Below are positions 1-6,531 of a DNA stretch of 6,978 nucleotides, one piece after another. Each line of letters starts with the position of its first letter. Position 1 is the first letter of the stretch. The position numbers and the translations under genes are program-made. The notes beneath the pieces were generated by a model. The model searched no databases. It saw only the letters and a list, made by a program, of their open reading frames with translations, and was not told the DNA's origin. The stretch lies in NCBI GenBank assembly GCA_029288115.1, contig JARFPV010000352.1, forward strand, positions 1-6,978. The letters are read 5' to 3'. This stretch comes from Akkermansiaceae bacterium. Lineage in GTDB: Bacteria; Verrucomicrobiota; Verrucomicrobiia; Verrucomicrobiales; Akkermansiaceae.

Positions 1-68
1 GATTGTTTTCACCTCTGAACTACTCTTTTGGGTTCACATTTGCATTCGAGATCAGTAGGGTGCCCGTG

Positions 69-2450
69 ATGACCGACGCCGCACCTGACCTTCACCTGGC
101 TCATTGCAGTGCATGCGGCTGTAAAATGGATATCTCGGCAATGGGGCCTTATACCAATGTGATTTGCCCTGATTGTGAGCATCACACGCGGGTGAAGTGC
201 GAGCTCGGCCAGTATCTTTTGACCGGTAGGCACGCAGTGGGGGGTATGAGCATGGTATTCACTGCCCGGGATGTGACCCTTCAACGGGACGTTGCTATCA
301 AGGTGCTCAACGAAAAATATTCGAGCGATGCCGCAAGGATGAAGCAGTTCGAGCAAGAGGCACTCATTACAGCGGCAATCAGTCACCCTCACGTGGTACG
401 TGTGTTCACTGTGGGTCATGCGTGGGGGCACTATTATATTGCCATGGAAATGGTTCCCGGTGAGAGCCTGGAACAAAAGATCTCGCATAAAGATGCTCTA
501 AGTGAGGATGTGGTCCTACCCATGGCTGCCGAGATGATTGCCGGTCTCAGGGCAGCGAAGCAAGCCGGGCTGATTCACCGGGATGTCAAGCCCGGCAACA
601 TTCTGTTTGATGCGTCGGGCCATGTGAAGATTGTCGATTTTGGTCTCGCCCTGATTACCCAGGGTGGAACAGCCAAGGCAGATGAAATATGGGCAACACC
701 CTTTTACGTCCCACCTGAAGCCCTCGATGGGCGCGAAGAGGACTCCCGTAGTGATATTTATGCTCTTGGAGCCACCCTCTATCACGTCTTGTCGGGTCGC
801 CCGCCCATCAGCAATGATGTCAAGACGACGAAATCAGTTAGAAAGGCCAAGGAGAATGTGCTTCCTCTGGCGGAGGTGGCTCCGTGGCTGAAAGATGAGA
901 CCTGCTACCTTGTTGATAAGGCGATGGCAATAGAGCCTAAAGACCGATTCGATACATATGCCGAAATGGAGGAAGCTCTACAGGCAGCTCAAAGGGCGAT
1001 GAAGGGTCAGGGAGCTGCTGAGCCCATCCATAGCCGCGAACGTGCGCAACGTCGTGTAAAAAAGAAATCTGGTATGCTGAGTCTTGTCATTTCTGGCGTG
1101 GTAGCTCTACTGCTTGTTGCTGCTGCGTTGGCTATTTTTCTGAATAAACAGGGAGATGTGACCTCTTCGACGGGAGATTCAGGCGATGCGGTAGTGGACA
1201 CGATAGAACCAGTTGGCACCTATGATCCAGAGGTAGCGGCGCAGATCGCAAAGATGGTGAATAGGTCGCATGCTCGGCTGGGGCAGCATGAGTATGACGA
1301 GGCTAGAGACATCTTTTTTCAGATGATGAATGATCCCAAAGTGCGCGAACCGGTCGCATCATGGGCGGGGATTGAGGCGGTAATTGCAACATGGCTTGAG
1401 GGAAACCCTGGCGACGCTACCAATGCTATACAGAAGGTCATTCAGCATATGTCGAACAAAGGTGTATCAGGAAATGAGACTGTTGCGCAGCTAGGGCGGC
1501 AACTTCTAACACCGAATACGATCAGCGAAGTGAGAGAAACCGAGGGTAGTATGAGTGTGGTATACCTGATGGCCGTGGCGCTGAAGAACTGGGAAATGGG
1601 ATCCATGGATCGTGCCGTGCCGGTCTTTGAAAAAGTTATCAATTACCCCTTGCCCAAGGGCAGCCCCTTGCGGGTTTATCATAAAATTGCTCGGCACTAC
1701 ATAGCCGATTACAAGCGGATGCAGCCATATAGCGATATGCAATTGCCTGATAGTATCGAGGGCACGCGCAGCAAAATTAGTGAACTTAATGCACTGCTGA
1801 AAGAGTTGCAAACACGTGGTCGATCCCGATTTCATGTTCGGACATGGCAGCTGAGGCTGCACCGCCATGTCAAACGCCTCAGAGATATCGCCGAGCAGCA
1901 GGGGAATGATCAGGACAAGGCACCACGCTTCAGCGAAGTGAAACCGAAATTCCAAGCACTGGTCGCACAGGCAAAGTATGCCGAGGCATCCGAGATCTTA
2001 CATGACGTCAGGATAGAGCGTTACGAGGAAAATGAACGTGACTCACTGATTTATCTCTCTGATTCCGCCAGTGCTTTCCTCGGTACGCTTGAACAAGTCA
2101 TTCCTGAGGCTGGCGTGAATATGGATATCGCAGGCGCTGATGGGGAGAAATACCAACGTATTGTCAATGCCAAGTCTGGGGGGCTTACTCTCCTAGGTGA
2201 ATCTGGCGAGGTGTTTGTCCCGTGGGCCGAACTGAAACCCGATAGTGTGTTGGCTATTCATCAGAAGGCATTCCGTCAGACACTCAGCACTCTGGAGGGG
2301 CAGCTCCGTACCGAGCAGGCAATTTGTTTTGCCTGGCTGACAGGGATGAAGGATAAGGCAAAGGGAGCTGCCGGTAAACTCTCCGACCAGAACCGCAACT
2401 TCAGGAAGCGCTGGGGCAGCACCATGCGTGCCCTGAACGAAAGCCCATGA
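69..2450 (+). CDS. Membrane-anchored Ser/Thr protein kinase with N-terminal zinc ribbon and large extracytoplasmic domain
   Basis: Probable receptor-type Hanks kinase (793 aa) phosphorylating Ser/Thr of unknown targets in the cytoplasm. Seen in order: a zinc-ribbon-like pair of CxxC knuckles (C13/C16, C33/C36); a kinase domain from about residue 47 to 315 with VAIK lysine K78, αC glutamate near E97, HRDVKPGN (170-177), DFG (190-192), PPE in place of APE (215-217) and D229 of DIYALG; a basic stretch (RRVKKKSG) and one membrane helix at about 337-358; then some 435 residues predicted outside the membrane. That part has a TPR-like helical stretch (about 389-470) and a possible small β-barrel near 682-735. 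The catalytic residues are intact, so activity is likely. The nucleotide loop is odd: the usual GxGGMG reads AVGGMS (56-61). The frame stays open to the window edge, with a TTG at 3 and GTGs at 60 and 66. ATG 69 is preferred because the zinc ribbon follows it closely and the upstream residues look non-coding. The gene stands alone on this strand and converges on the M23 gene. Confidence 0.9.
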   Translation: MTDAAPDLHLAHCSACGCKMDISAMGPYTNVICPDCEHHTRVKCELGQYLLTGRHAVGGMSMVFTARDVTLQRDVAIKVLNEKYSSDAARMKQFEQEALITAAISHPHVVRVFTVGHAWGHYYIAMEMVPGESLEQKISHKDALSEDVVLPMAAEMIAGLRAAKQAGLIHRDVKPGNILFDASGHVKIVDFGLALITQGGTAKADEIWATPFYVPPEALDGREEDSRSDIYALGATLYHVLSGRPPISNDVKTTKSVRKAKENVLPLAEVAPWLKDETCYLVDKAMAIEPKDRFDTYAEMEEALQAAQRAMKGQGAAEPIHSRERAQRRVKKKSGMLSLVISGVVALLLVAAALAIFLNKQGDVTSSTGDSGDAVVDTIEPVGTYDPEVAAQIAKMVNRSHARLGQHEYDEARDIFFQMMNDPKVREPVASWAGIEAVIATWLEGNPGDATNAIQKVIQHMSNKGVSGNETVAQLGRQLLTPNTISEVRETEGSMSVVYLMAVALKNWEMGSMDRAVPVFEKVINYPLPKGSPLRVYHKIARHYIADYKRMQPYSDMQLPDSIEGTRSKISELNALLKELQTRGRSRFHVRTWQLRLHRHVKRLRDIAEQQGNDQDKAPRFSEVKPKFQALVAQAKYAEASEILHDVRIERYEENERDSLIYLSDSASAFLGTLEQVIPEAGVNMDIAGADGEKYQRIVNAKSGGLTLLGESGEVFVPWAELKPDSVLAIHQKAFRQTLSTLEGQLRTEQAICFAWLTGMKDKAKGAAGKLSDQNRNFRKRWGSTMRALNESP

Positions 2451-2474
2451 GAAAATGAGTTAGCCAACTTACTC

Positions 2475-2500
2475 TGACCTTCCTGTTCTCACAGAGGTCA
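2475..2500. other. Hairpin between convergent genes, possible bidirectional transcription end
   Basis: The arms TGACCT (2475-2480) and AGGTCA (2495-2500) pair. Inside them CTGT (2483-2486) pairs with ACAG (2491-2494), leaving a TC bulge and a TCTC loop: 10 base pairs in all. It starts 24 bases after the kinase stop, in the gap between two convergent genes, which suggests a role at transcript ends. No T-run follows on either strand, so it is not a classical intrinsic terminator. The rest of 2451-2588 shows only a weak CTGG/CCAG hairpin (2507-2521) and no gene. Confidence 0.4.
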
Positions 2501-2588
2501 CGTTAGCTGGAAGCTATCCAGGTGACTACATCTTGAAATGACGGGACGCTACCTCACAGAATGCACCAGCGGGGCATGCCGACTGAGG

Positions 2589-3671
2589 CTATTCCGTTCC
2601 TCCGTCTGATTCGAAACTCCCGGTGAGAAGCTCAATAAAACGTTTGCCCCGGTCGCTCAGCGACGCGCGATAGCCCGTGCCAATAACAAACCCTTTGGTG
2701 TGATAACTGTGCTTTGAACGGCATTTTCTAACTGATGAAATTCTAGGCGACTGCACAACGCGCTGGCTTGGGACTATCGCGACGGGAAAGCCTGAAGCTG
2801 TGAATGATATCTCCCATGAAGGTGATTTCGCTTTCTCCGTTCCTTGAGTGAGCCATGGGTAACGCCTGAGAATGCACATGGTCTTGCCGTCAACGGCGCG
2901 GGGAAGTGTGACCTTGTAATAAACCGGCTGAGTCCTGACAAAACGGGGCAGTGTTAGTGATGGGTCGCGTTTCTGGGCAATGTAAAAGGCTGCAATATCG
3001 AGCCCCGCCATATTCATGCCATTATGCATTCCATGATAATTTTTTCCTCCCAGGTGCTTGTTATGCCATTGGGTGAACTGCTCATTCATCATCAAGTTAA
3101 GCTCCAGATGAAGGTGGGAGCGTTCGCGGTTGAGACCTGCTCCAGTGTATCCCATTTGTCCGATCATTTGTCCTTGGACAACGCGCTCGCCCGGTTTTGC
3201 TGACACATTGGAGAGGTGTGCATAGAGACTGTAAATTGGTCCGCAGTCCCAGAGATGCTCGATCACGACATACTTGCCATAATTACTTCGTGATGAACTG
3301 GAGTTAACGTAGGCAACTGTGCCAGCAGCAATGGCCTTGATTTCGTCCAGTGGGTTGTTCGAGCGGTCACGGTTAAGGGGTTTGATGTCGATACCCTCAT
3401 GGAACCGTGTGCCGATCACGCCATCCTCAGTGCGCTTCAGATTTCTAACAAATCCATATTTCCCCGCTGTCCACGGCTTGGAAGCTACGCCCTCGAAGTT
3501 CCTGTGCACATACATGTAGAACTTGTCCCCTTCGCCGGTAAAGATGTGATTGTTTGTCGTAGGCAGGATGATTTTCTGCTGTTTCGCCGCATCAGGGGTC
3601 TGGGCTACAGTCGGGTTCACAGCGCATGCCGCCGTGAACATTAACAGAATGCGTCTTAACGATTGCATCAT
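2589..3671 (-). CDS. Secreted M23 family (LytM-type) metallopeptidase
   Basis: Predicted zinc endopeptidase (360 aa) that would cleave peptide cross-links of peptidoglycan, or regulate such cleavage, outside the cytoplasmic membrane. A signal peptide is visible (basic SLRR, hydrophobic ILLMFTAACAV, likely cleavage near residue 23). The M23 core spans about 88-192 with all expected residues: HEGID gives H91 and D95, YAHLS gives H152, and the HxH motif gives H186 and H188. The family glycine pattern lies between them (PGERVVQGQMIGQMGYTG). A family with these residues intact is normally catalytically active. The last 165 or so residues form an extra domain I do not recognise, ending in a basic and Ser-rich tail. 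It is the second gene of a minus-strand pair, only 9 bases after the stop of the SecD-head-like gene. No clear Shine-Dalgarno sequence precedes the tandem ATGATG start, so translational coupling is plausible. Substrate specificity cannot be read from the sequence. Confidence 0.9.
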   Translation of the reverse strand: MMQSLRRILLMFTAACAVNPTVAQTPDAAKQQKIILPTTNNHIFTGEGDKFYMYVHRNFEGVASKPWTAGKYGFVRNLKRTEDGVIGTRFHEGIDIKPLNRDRSNNPLDEIKAIAAGTVAYVNSSSSRSNYGKYVVIEHLWDCGPIYSLYAHLSNVSAKPGERVVQGQMIGQMGYTGAGLNRERSHLHLELNLMMNEQFTQWHNKHLGGKNYHGMHNGMNMAGLDIAAFYIAQKRDPSLTLPRFVRTQPVYYKVTLPRAVDGKTMCILRRYPWLTQGTEKAKSPSWEISFTASGFPVAIVPSQRVVQSPRISSVRKCRSKHSYHTKGFVIGTGYRASLSDRGKRFIELLTGSFESDGGTE

Positions 3672-3680
3672 GGATCAGGC

Positions 3681-4202
3681 TTAAGACTTTTTCTGCCTCA
3701 AGTTCTTCTTAGCCTCTTTCACCCGTTGCTTCCACTTTTTCTCGTCCTCACCAATCCTGGGTACCAATAGATCATACTGCTGAACCTCTCTCAGGATCAC
3801 ACCACTCCAGACCACGAGTAATCCGTCGTTCACAGGTTTGTCGATACGAACCACGCCCACCGCTTGACCATTCAAGAGTGCGAGGAGAAGTTTGCCACGG
3901 TTGCTGGATGTCGATGCAAACAGTCTGCGCTTCGCCCGCTCATTGAGCTGGAAGACCAGACCGTAGGTTTTTTTATCGTCTGCAGGAAACGGGCTGAATG
4001 CTGCAATATCCTTGGTGCTTATCTCAGGCGCTTTGCGGAAGTATTTTTCACCAGCGAGGGTTTTGACCTTACGAACAAATTTAGGCCCCTCCTGCGCGGA
4101 GCCCTCTACATGGAAGGACACTGAGGCGGGTGGTGTTTTTTTCCCGCTGGCGCAAACCAATGCGGGAGTGAGCAAAGCAAACAGGATCACAAGGTGTTTC
4201 AT
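3681..4202 (-). CDS. Small secreted protein with a SecD P1-head-like domain (putative)
   Basis: A 173-aa protein, unnamed here. Residues 1-18 form a signal peptide (MKHLVILFALL, cleavage after VCA), so it should act outside the cytoplasmic membrane. From about 54 to 137 the residue pattern follows the periplasmic P1 region of SecD: YFRKAPEISTKDI resembles the SecD 'YLL-EP-TG-DI' segment; then come GLVFQLNERAKRRLF, a T/S-S-N-x-GK step, LLALLNGQAVGVVRI and KPVNDG. In SecD these correspond to the strand, helix, 'DGK' hairpin and 'I-GG' elements of the head. None of SecD's membrane helices are present, so it is not a translocase subunit. The C-terminus (151-173) is a strongly basic, probably helical tail. 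It is the first gene of the operon with the M23 peptidase, which suggests a joint envelope role. The SecD resemblance is my own pattern reading; the fold could be shared without shared function. Confidence 0.75.
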   Translation of the reverse strand: MKHLVILFALLTPALVCASGKKTPPASVSFHVEGSAQEGPKFVRKVKTLAGEKYFRKAPEISTKDIAAFSPFPADDKKTYGLVFQLNERAKRRLFASTSSNRGKLLLALLNGQAVGVVRIDKPVNDGLLVVWSGVILREVQQYDLLVPRIGEDEKKWKQRVKEAKKNLRQKKS

Positions 4203-4239
4203 GTGCCTACACTGACCCGACGGGCCCTCACCATAAAGG

Positions 4240-4273
4240 AAAAAATCCCACGGGCACCTTACCCGTGGGATTT
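4240..4273 (-). terminator. Rho-independent terminator of the PEP-CTERM gene
   Basis: A perfect 12-bp inverted repeat (4243-4254 with 4262-4273, core CCCACGGG/CCCGTGGG) encloses a 7-base loop. Read on the minus strand, the stem runs into six T residues (4245-4240). It lies 54 bases beyond the PEP-CTERM stop and just upstream of the SecD-head-like gene. It therefore separates the two minus-strand transcription units and implies that the downstream pair has its own promoter, although I see no convincing one in 4203-4326. Confidence 0.9.
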
Positions 4274-4326
4274 GTGAAATATTGTGCCTGGTTACCGGCG
4301 GCGGAGGTTGCAGCCAGTGTGTTAAC

Positions 4327-4842
4327 CTAGCGGCGACGTCTGAGGATCAGAAGTCCTGCGCCGAGTCCGCCGAGAAGCGCACTGCTTGGCTCTGGAACCG
4401 CAGTCCAGCTGACAGCAGCAAGTCCTGCACCGTCGCTACCTGGGTTTCCGATCATATCGAGCTGAAACTTCTGCGGGTTGTCACCGATGTTTGAGATGGC
4501 CACTGCGTCGAATCCAGGGTTGATTCCAGCCACGTCGAAGTTGACGTTCAGTGCCTTTGGTCCGAGGAAGGTAACACGGATACGCTCGCCAGGATCCATC
4601 TCAAGGGAGTTCTTGATGGTTCCGGAGTCGTTCGCATGAACTTGGCCTACCTGAACAACATCAGGAGCAGGGACTTCGAACAAAACAAGGCCATACCCGG
4701 CCACATTGATGGCCTGCGGGGTGACGGATGAAATCGAGGTCCCGGACGGGAGGGCAAGCGCATTGAAATCAATGGTGAATGCCTGCGAAACAGCGGTGGC
4801 CGCCAGCGACATCGTCGCGATGAGGAGTGATTTAATTTTCAT
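4327..4842 (-). CDS. PEP-CTERM sorting-domain secreted protein
   Basis: A 171-aa exported protein with the classic PEP-CTERM layout. It has a signal peptide (KIK, then a hydrophobic run, cleavage likely after SQA at 21), a 127-residue middle and the sorting tail at 149-171. The tail consists of VPEP (149-152), a short Gly/Ala/Leu-rich hydrophobic segment (about 155-167) and four terminal arginines. In this family the tail is recognised by an exosortase (EpsH/XrtA type), which cleaves near PEP and delivers the protein to the surface or exopolysaccharide matrix. No exosortase lies in this window. The middle is rich in alternating hydrophobic, Gly, Asn and Asp residues and is probably a β-sandwich; it has no motif I can assign to a function. 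The gene is a single unit with its own terminator and a long AT-rich upstream region. Many codons end in C or G, unlike the kinase, which suggests higher expression. Confidence 0.9.
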   Translation of the reverse strand: MKIKSLLIATMSLAATAVSQAFTIDFNALALPSGTSISSVTPQAINVAGYGLVLFEVPAPDVVQVGQVHANDSGTIKNSLEMDPGERIRVTFLGPKALNVNFDVAGINPGFDAVAISNIGDNPQKFQLDMIGNPGSDGAGLAAVSWTAVPEPSSALLGGLGAGLLILRRRR

Positions 4843-4866
4843 GTTTGGAGGGTGGGTTGGGGTGGT
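4843..4866 (-). promoter_or_regulatory. C/A-rich leader without Shine-Dalgarno before the PEP-CTERM gene
   Basis: On the minus strand the bases just before the ATG read CCCCAACCCACCCTCCAAAC. This is purine-poor and the opposite of an AGGAGG site. The clear signal peptide right after the ATG fixes the start, so initiation is probably independent of a Shine-Dalgarno pairing. The Pta-like gene has a similar C-rich leader (CACCTTCACCTACC). Confidence 0.5.
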
Positions 4867-4918
4867 TTACTGCGATTAATTATTCGAAAATATTTACGAA
4901 ATCGTCGCTGATGGGTGA

Positions 4919-4946
4919 ATTATTACAAAAAACACCGATTAGGCAA
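4919..4946 (-). promoter_or_regulatory. Candidate sigma-70-type promoter for the PEP-CTERM gene
   Basis: On the minus strand, TTGCCT (4946-4941) and AATAAT (4924-4919) are separated by 16 bases, matching the -35 and -10 consensus at four and five of six positions. Transcription would start near 4912 and give a leader of about 70 bases. An exact TATAAT also occurs at 4988-4983 on this strand but has no good -35. The whole 4870-5005 stretch is AT-rich, so chance matches are likely. Confidence 0.35.
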
Positions 4947-5024
4947 GGATTTTTTAACCCTTAAAGTCAATAAATCCGAATAATTATAAAAAATGACATT
5001 TAAGATGTGTGAAGCATTCGGCGT

Positions 5025-5110
5025 CTAACTTCCTTTGTTAGGGGGTTTGGGGTACGACGGGCGTTACCGGCTTAGGGATCGCACCCCCTTTCAAAAGGTG
5101 GATTTTTTTT
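5025..5110. other. Potential structured RNA segment
   Basis: Several complementary pairs nest or stack here: CTAAC (5025-5029) with GTTAG (5037-5041); GGGGGT (5041-5046) with ACCCCC (5083-5088); GGTACG (5051-5056) with CGTTACC (5062-5068, one bulged T); and CCTTT (5087-5091) with AAAGG (5094-5098). The first two pairs share base 5041 and the last two share 5087-5088, so not all can form fully at once. Eight T residues follow at 5103-5110 on the plus strand, as for a plus-strand small RNA with an imperfect terminator. Transcription of either strand is unproven, and I recognise no known riboswitch or tRNA. Confidence 0.25.
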
Positions 5111-5181
5111 CGTGGGCAAGCAATCAGGTGGTCTTTTTAGACCGTAAAACTGCTGTTTTTCACCCCTTGTTGGCTTTTTCT

Positions 5182-5201
5182 AGTGCATCCATGGATGCAC
5201 T
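5182..5201. repeat. Perfect 20-base palindrome
   Basis: AGTGCATCCA is followed immediately by its exact reverse complement TGGATGCACT. It lies 37 bases downstream of the Pta-like stop. As RNA it could form a hairpin of about 8 bp with a 4-base loop, but no T-run follows on either strand. As DNA it has the symmetry of a dimeric repressor operator. Either role is possible; the symmetry itself is certain. Confidence 0.8.
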
Positions 5202-5237
5202 CATCAAGATGCTCGGGGGGGGATCTCCCTGATTACT

Positions 5238-6317
5238 CTACGGCTGGTTGCATTCCTCTTCCAGGTGAAGATTGTTGAACTTGATAGCCTCGGCCCCGAC
5301 TAGAATAGCCGTCCCTAACAAACGATCTTCAGTGATGGTGAGTGGCACCTGTGCTGAGGGGCGCGTCAGTCCCATGATCAGTTGGCCGTATGCTTGTGCT
5401 CCTCCAAGGTGCTGTAGCAACTTCAATGAGATATGCCCCGCGTCGAGGTTGGGGAAAACCAGTACATCTGCAGGATCAAGTAATGCTTGGTCGGGTAGTT
5501 TTACTTCCGCTGCTGCTGCATCGAGTGCCACGTCTGCCTGAACTTCACCAACGATCTGCATGTCGATGCGATCGTCGTGTGCACGTTGGCGCGCTAGCTC
5601 GGTAGCGGCAGCCATCTTTTTGGCTTGCTTGGTGCCGGCGCTTCCCTTGGTGGAGTGACTGAGCATCGCCACCCTCGCTGGTCTGCCGAGGAAATGCTCA
5701 GCAAGTTTTCCGGTTTCGATAGCGATAGTAGCTAGCTGCTTGATGTTTGGTTTGGGGATGATCCCGCAATCTGCAAGTAAAAGGATACCGTTTTCCCCGA
5801 AGTGATCCAAGTGAGGTGCAGCCAAGACAGAAGTGCCAAATATCTTTTTAACTCCAGAAATCGGTTTGATCATCGAGATGGCAGAACGGAATACCACGGT
5901 CGGAGACGATGCGTTTCCCGCCACCATTCCGTCGGCATGACCATACTGGATCATCATCGCAGCAAAATTATGAGGCCTCGTAATCAGTTCACGAGGGTTA
6001 GCGATATCTTTGTTCCGGTATCGCGACATTTTTTTAAGCCGACTCTCGAACAGGTCGATCTCGCACGACTCAGCAGGCTCCATCACACTGACAAACGTCA
6101 TGTCCACATCGTGCTCCTCTGCCATCGCAACGATCCGTTTTTTATTTCCTAGTAGAATAGGCACCCCAATCTCCATCTCCACCATTCGGGAGGCAACACG
6201 CAGCACGCGAATGTCCTCACCATCTGGGAATACTATCCGCTTTGGGTGTTTCTTTAGCTTAAGGCAGAGCTTCGCCATCAACGGATGGGACTCGGGTAGA
6301 TTCGTGGAGGCAGACAT
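5238..6317 (-). CDS. Phosphate acetyl/butyryltransferase family protein (Pta-like, altered active site)
   Basis: A cytoplasmic protein (359 aa) of the PTA_PTB fold, whose typical members interconvert acetyl-CoA plus phosphate with acetyl phosphate plus CoA. Family segments in order: FPDGEDIRVLRVA (30-42), ADGMVAGNASSPTVVFRSA (128-146), LLADCGIIPKPN (180-191), VAMLSHSTKGSAG (216-228), GEVQADVAL (257-265) and FPNLDAGHISLKLL (288-301). The length fits the single-domain bacterial form. The final motif is unusual: the family's PVNDLSRG reads PSAQVPLT (320-327), so the catalytic Ser and Arg known from Methanosarcina Pta are Pro and Leu. The PTA-like domain of MaeB malic enzymes also lacks this pair. 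The reaction is therefore uncertain, and no symbol is given. ATG at 6317 was chosen because the fold begins about 25 residues later. An ATG at 6440 would add 41 residues not seen in the family. No clear Shine-Dalgarno sequence precedes either start, and no ackA is adjacent. Confidence 0.85.
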   Translation of the reverse strand: MSASTNLPESHPLMAKLCLKLKKHPKRIVFPDGEDIRVLRVASRMVEMEIGVPILLGNKKRIVAMAEEHDVDMTFVSVMEPAESCEIDLFESRLKKMSRYRNKDIANPRELITRPHNFAAMMIQYGHADGMVAGNASSPTVVFRSAISMIKPISGVKKIFGTSVLAAPHLDHFGENGILLLADCGIIPKPNIKQLATIAIETGKLAEHFLGRPARVAMLSHSTKGSAGTKQAKKMAAATELARQRAHDDRIDMQIVGEVQADVALDAAAAEVKLPDQALLDPADVLVFPNLDAGHISLKLLQHLGGAQAYGQLIMGLTRPSAQVPLTITEDRLLGTAILVGAEAIKFNNLHLEEECNQP

Positions 6318-6531
6318 GGTAGGTGAAGGTGAATGTGCTCTGGCCTCAACATGGTTTGTGTTGCGGCAAGCTGCAAGTGCGGACAGAGTATTCGTAAAAA
6401 AAAATGATGCAAATGACAGTTGATTAGCTGCCGTATTCATTTTCTGCTATACCCATCGACATCGCAGCGTATCCTGTCGGTTAGTTGCCTGTCTATATAT
6501 TCCAATTCAGCAACCTTATCGCTACATTACT

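Larger units (their letters stand above)
4843..5237. other. 395-base intergenic region without a credible gene
   Basis: This gap lies between the start of the PEP-CTERM gene and the stop of the Pta-like gene. The part near the PEP-CTERM gene (4870-5005) is AT-rich and probably holds its promoter. From 5021 to 5110 the composition shifts to G and C tracts with several self-complementary segments, followed by eight T residues. Small hairpins lie at 5130-5143 (GGTCT/AGACC) and 5146-5159 (AAAAC/GTTTT), a 20-base perfect palindrome at 5182-5201 and a run of eight G at 5215-5222. No classical intrinsic terminator for the Pta-like gene is visible on the minus strand. Confidence 0.6.

Noticed and set aside
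1506..1955. A 149-codon minus-strand open frame opposite the kinase
   Set aside because: It lies wholly within the kinase coding sequence and has no supporting features.
4203..4239. A separate promoter for the SecD-head-like/M23 pair
   Set aside because: One is expected after the terminator, but no -35/-10 pair with acceptable spacing stands out between 4203 and 4326.
5075..5100. A tRNA T-arm-like sequence on the minus strand (GGTGCGATCCC)
   Set aside because: There is no acceptor stem, D-arm or anticodon arm upstream in the right geometry.
5146..5160. An AAAAC/GTTTT hairpin as terminator of the Pta-like gene
   Set aside because: The stem has only one G-C pair and a four-base T-run on the minus strand, too weak to call.
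5035..5232. A 65-codon plus-strand open frame with a TTG start in the intergenic gap
   Set aside because: It has no ribosome binding site, runs across the palindrome and homopolymer tracts, and its sequence is low in plausible protein features.
6010..6423. A 137-codon plus-strand open frame opposite the Pta-like gene
   Set aside because: The minus strand carries clear family motifs here. This frame has no recognisable features.
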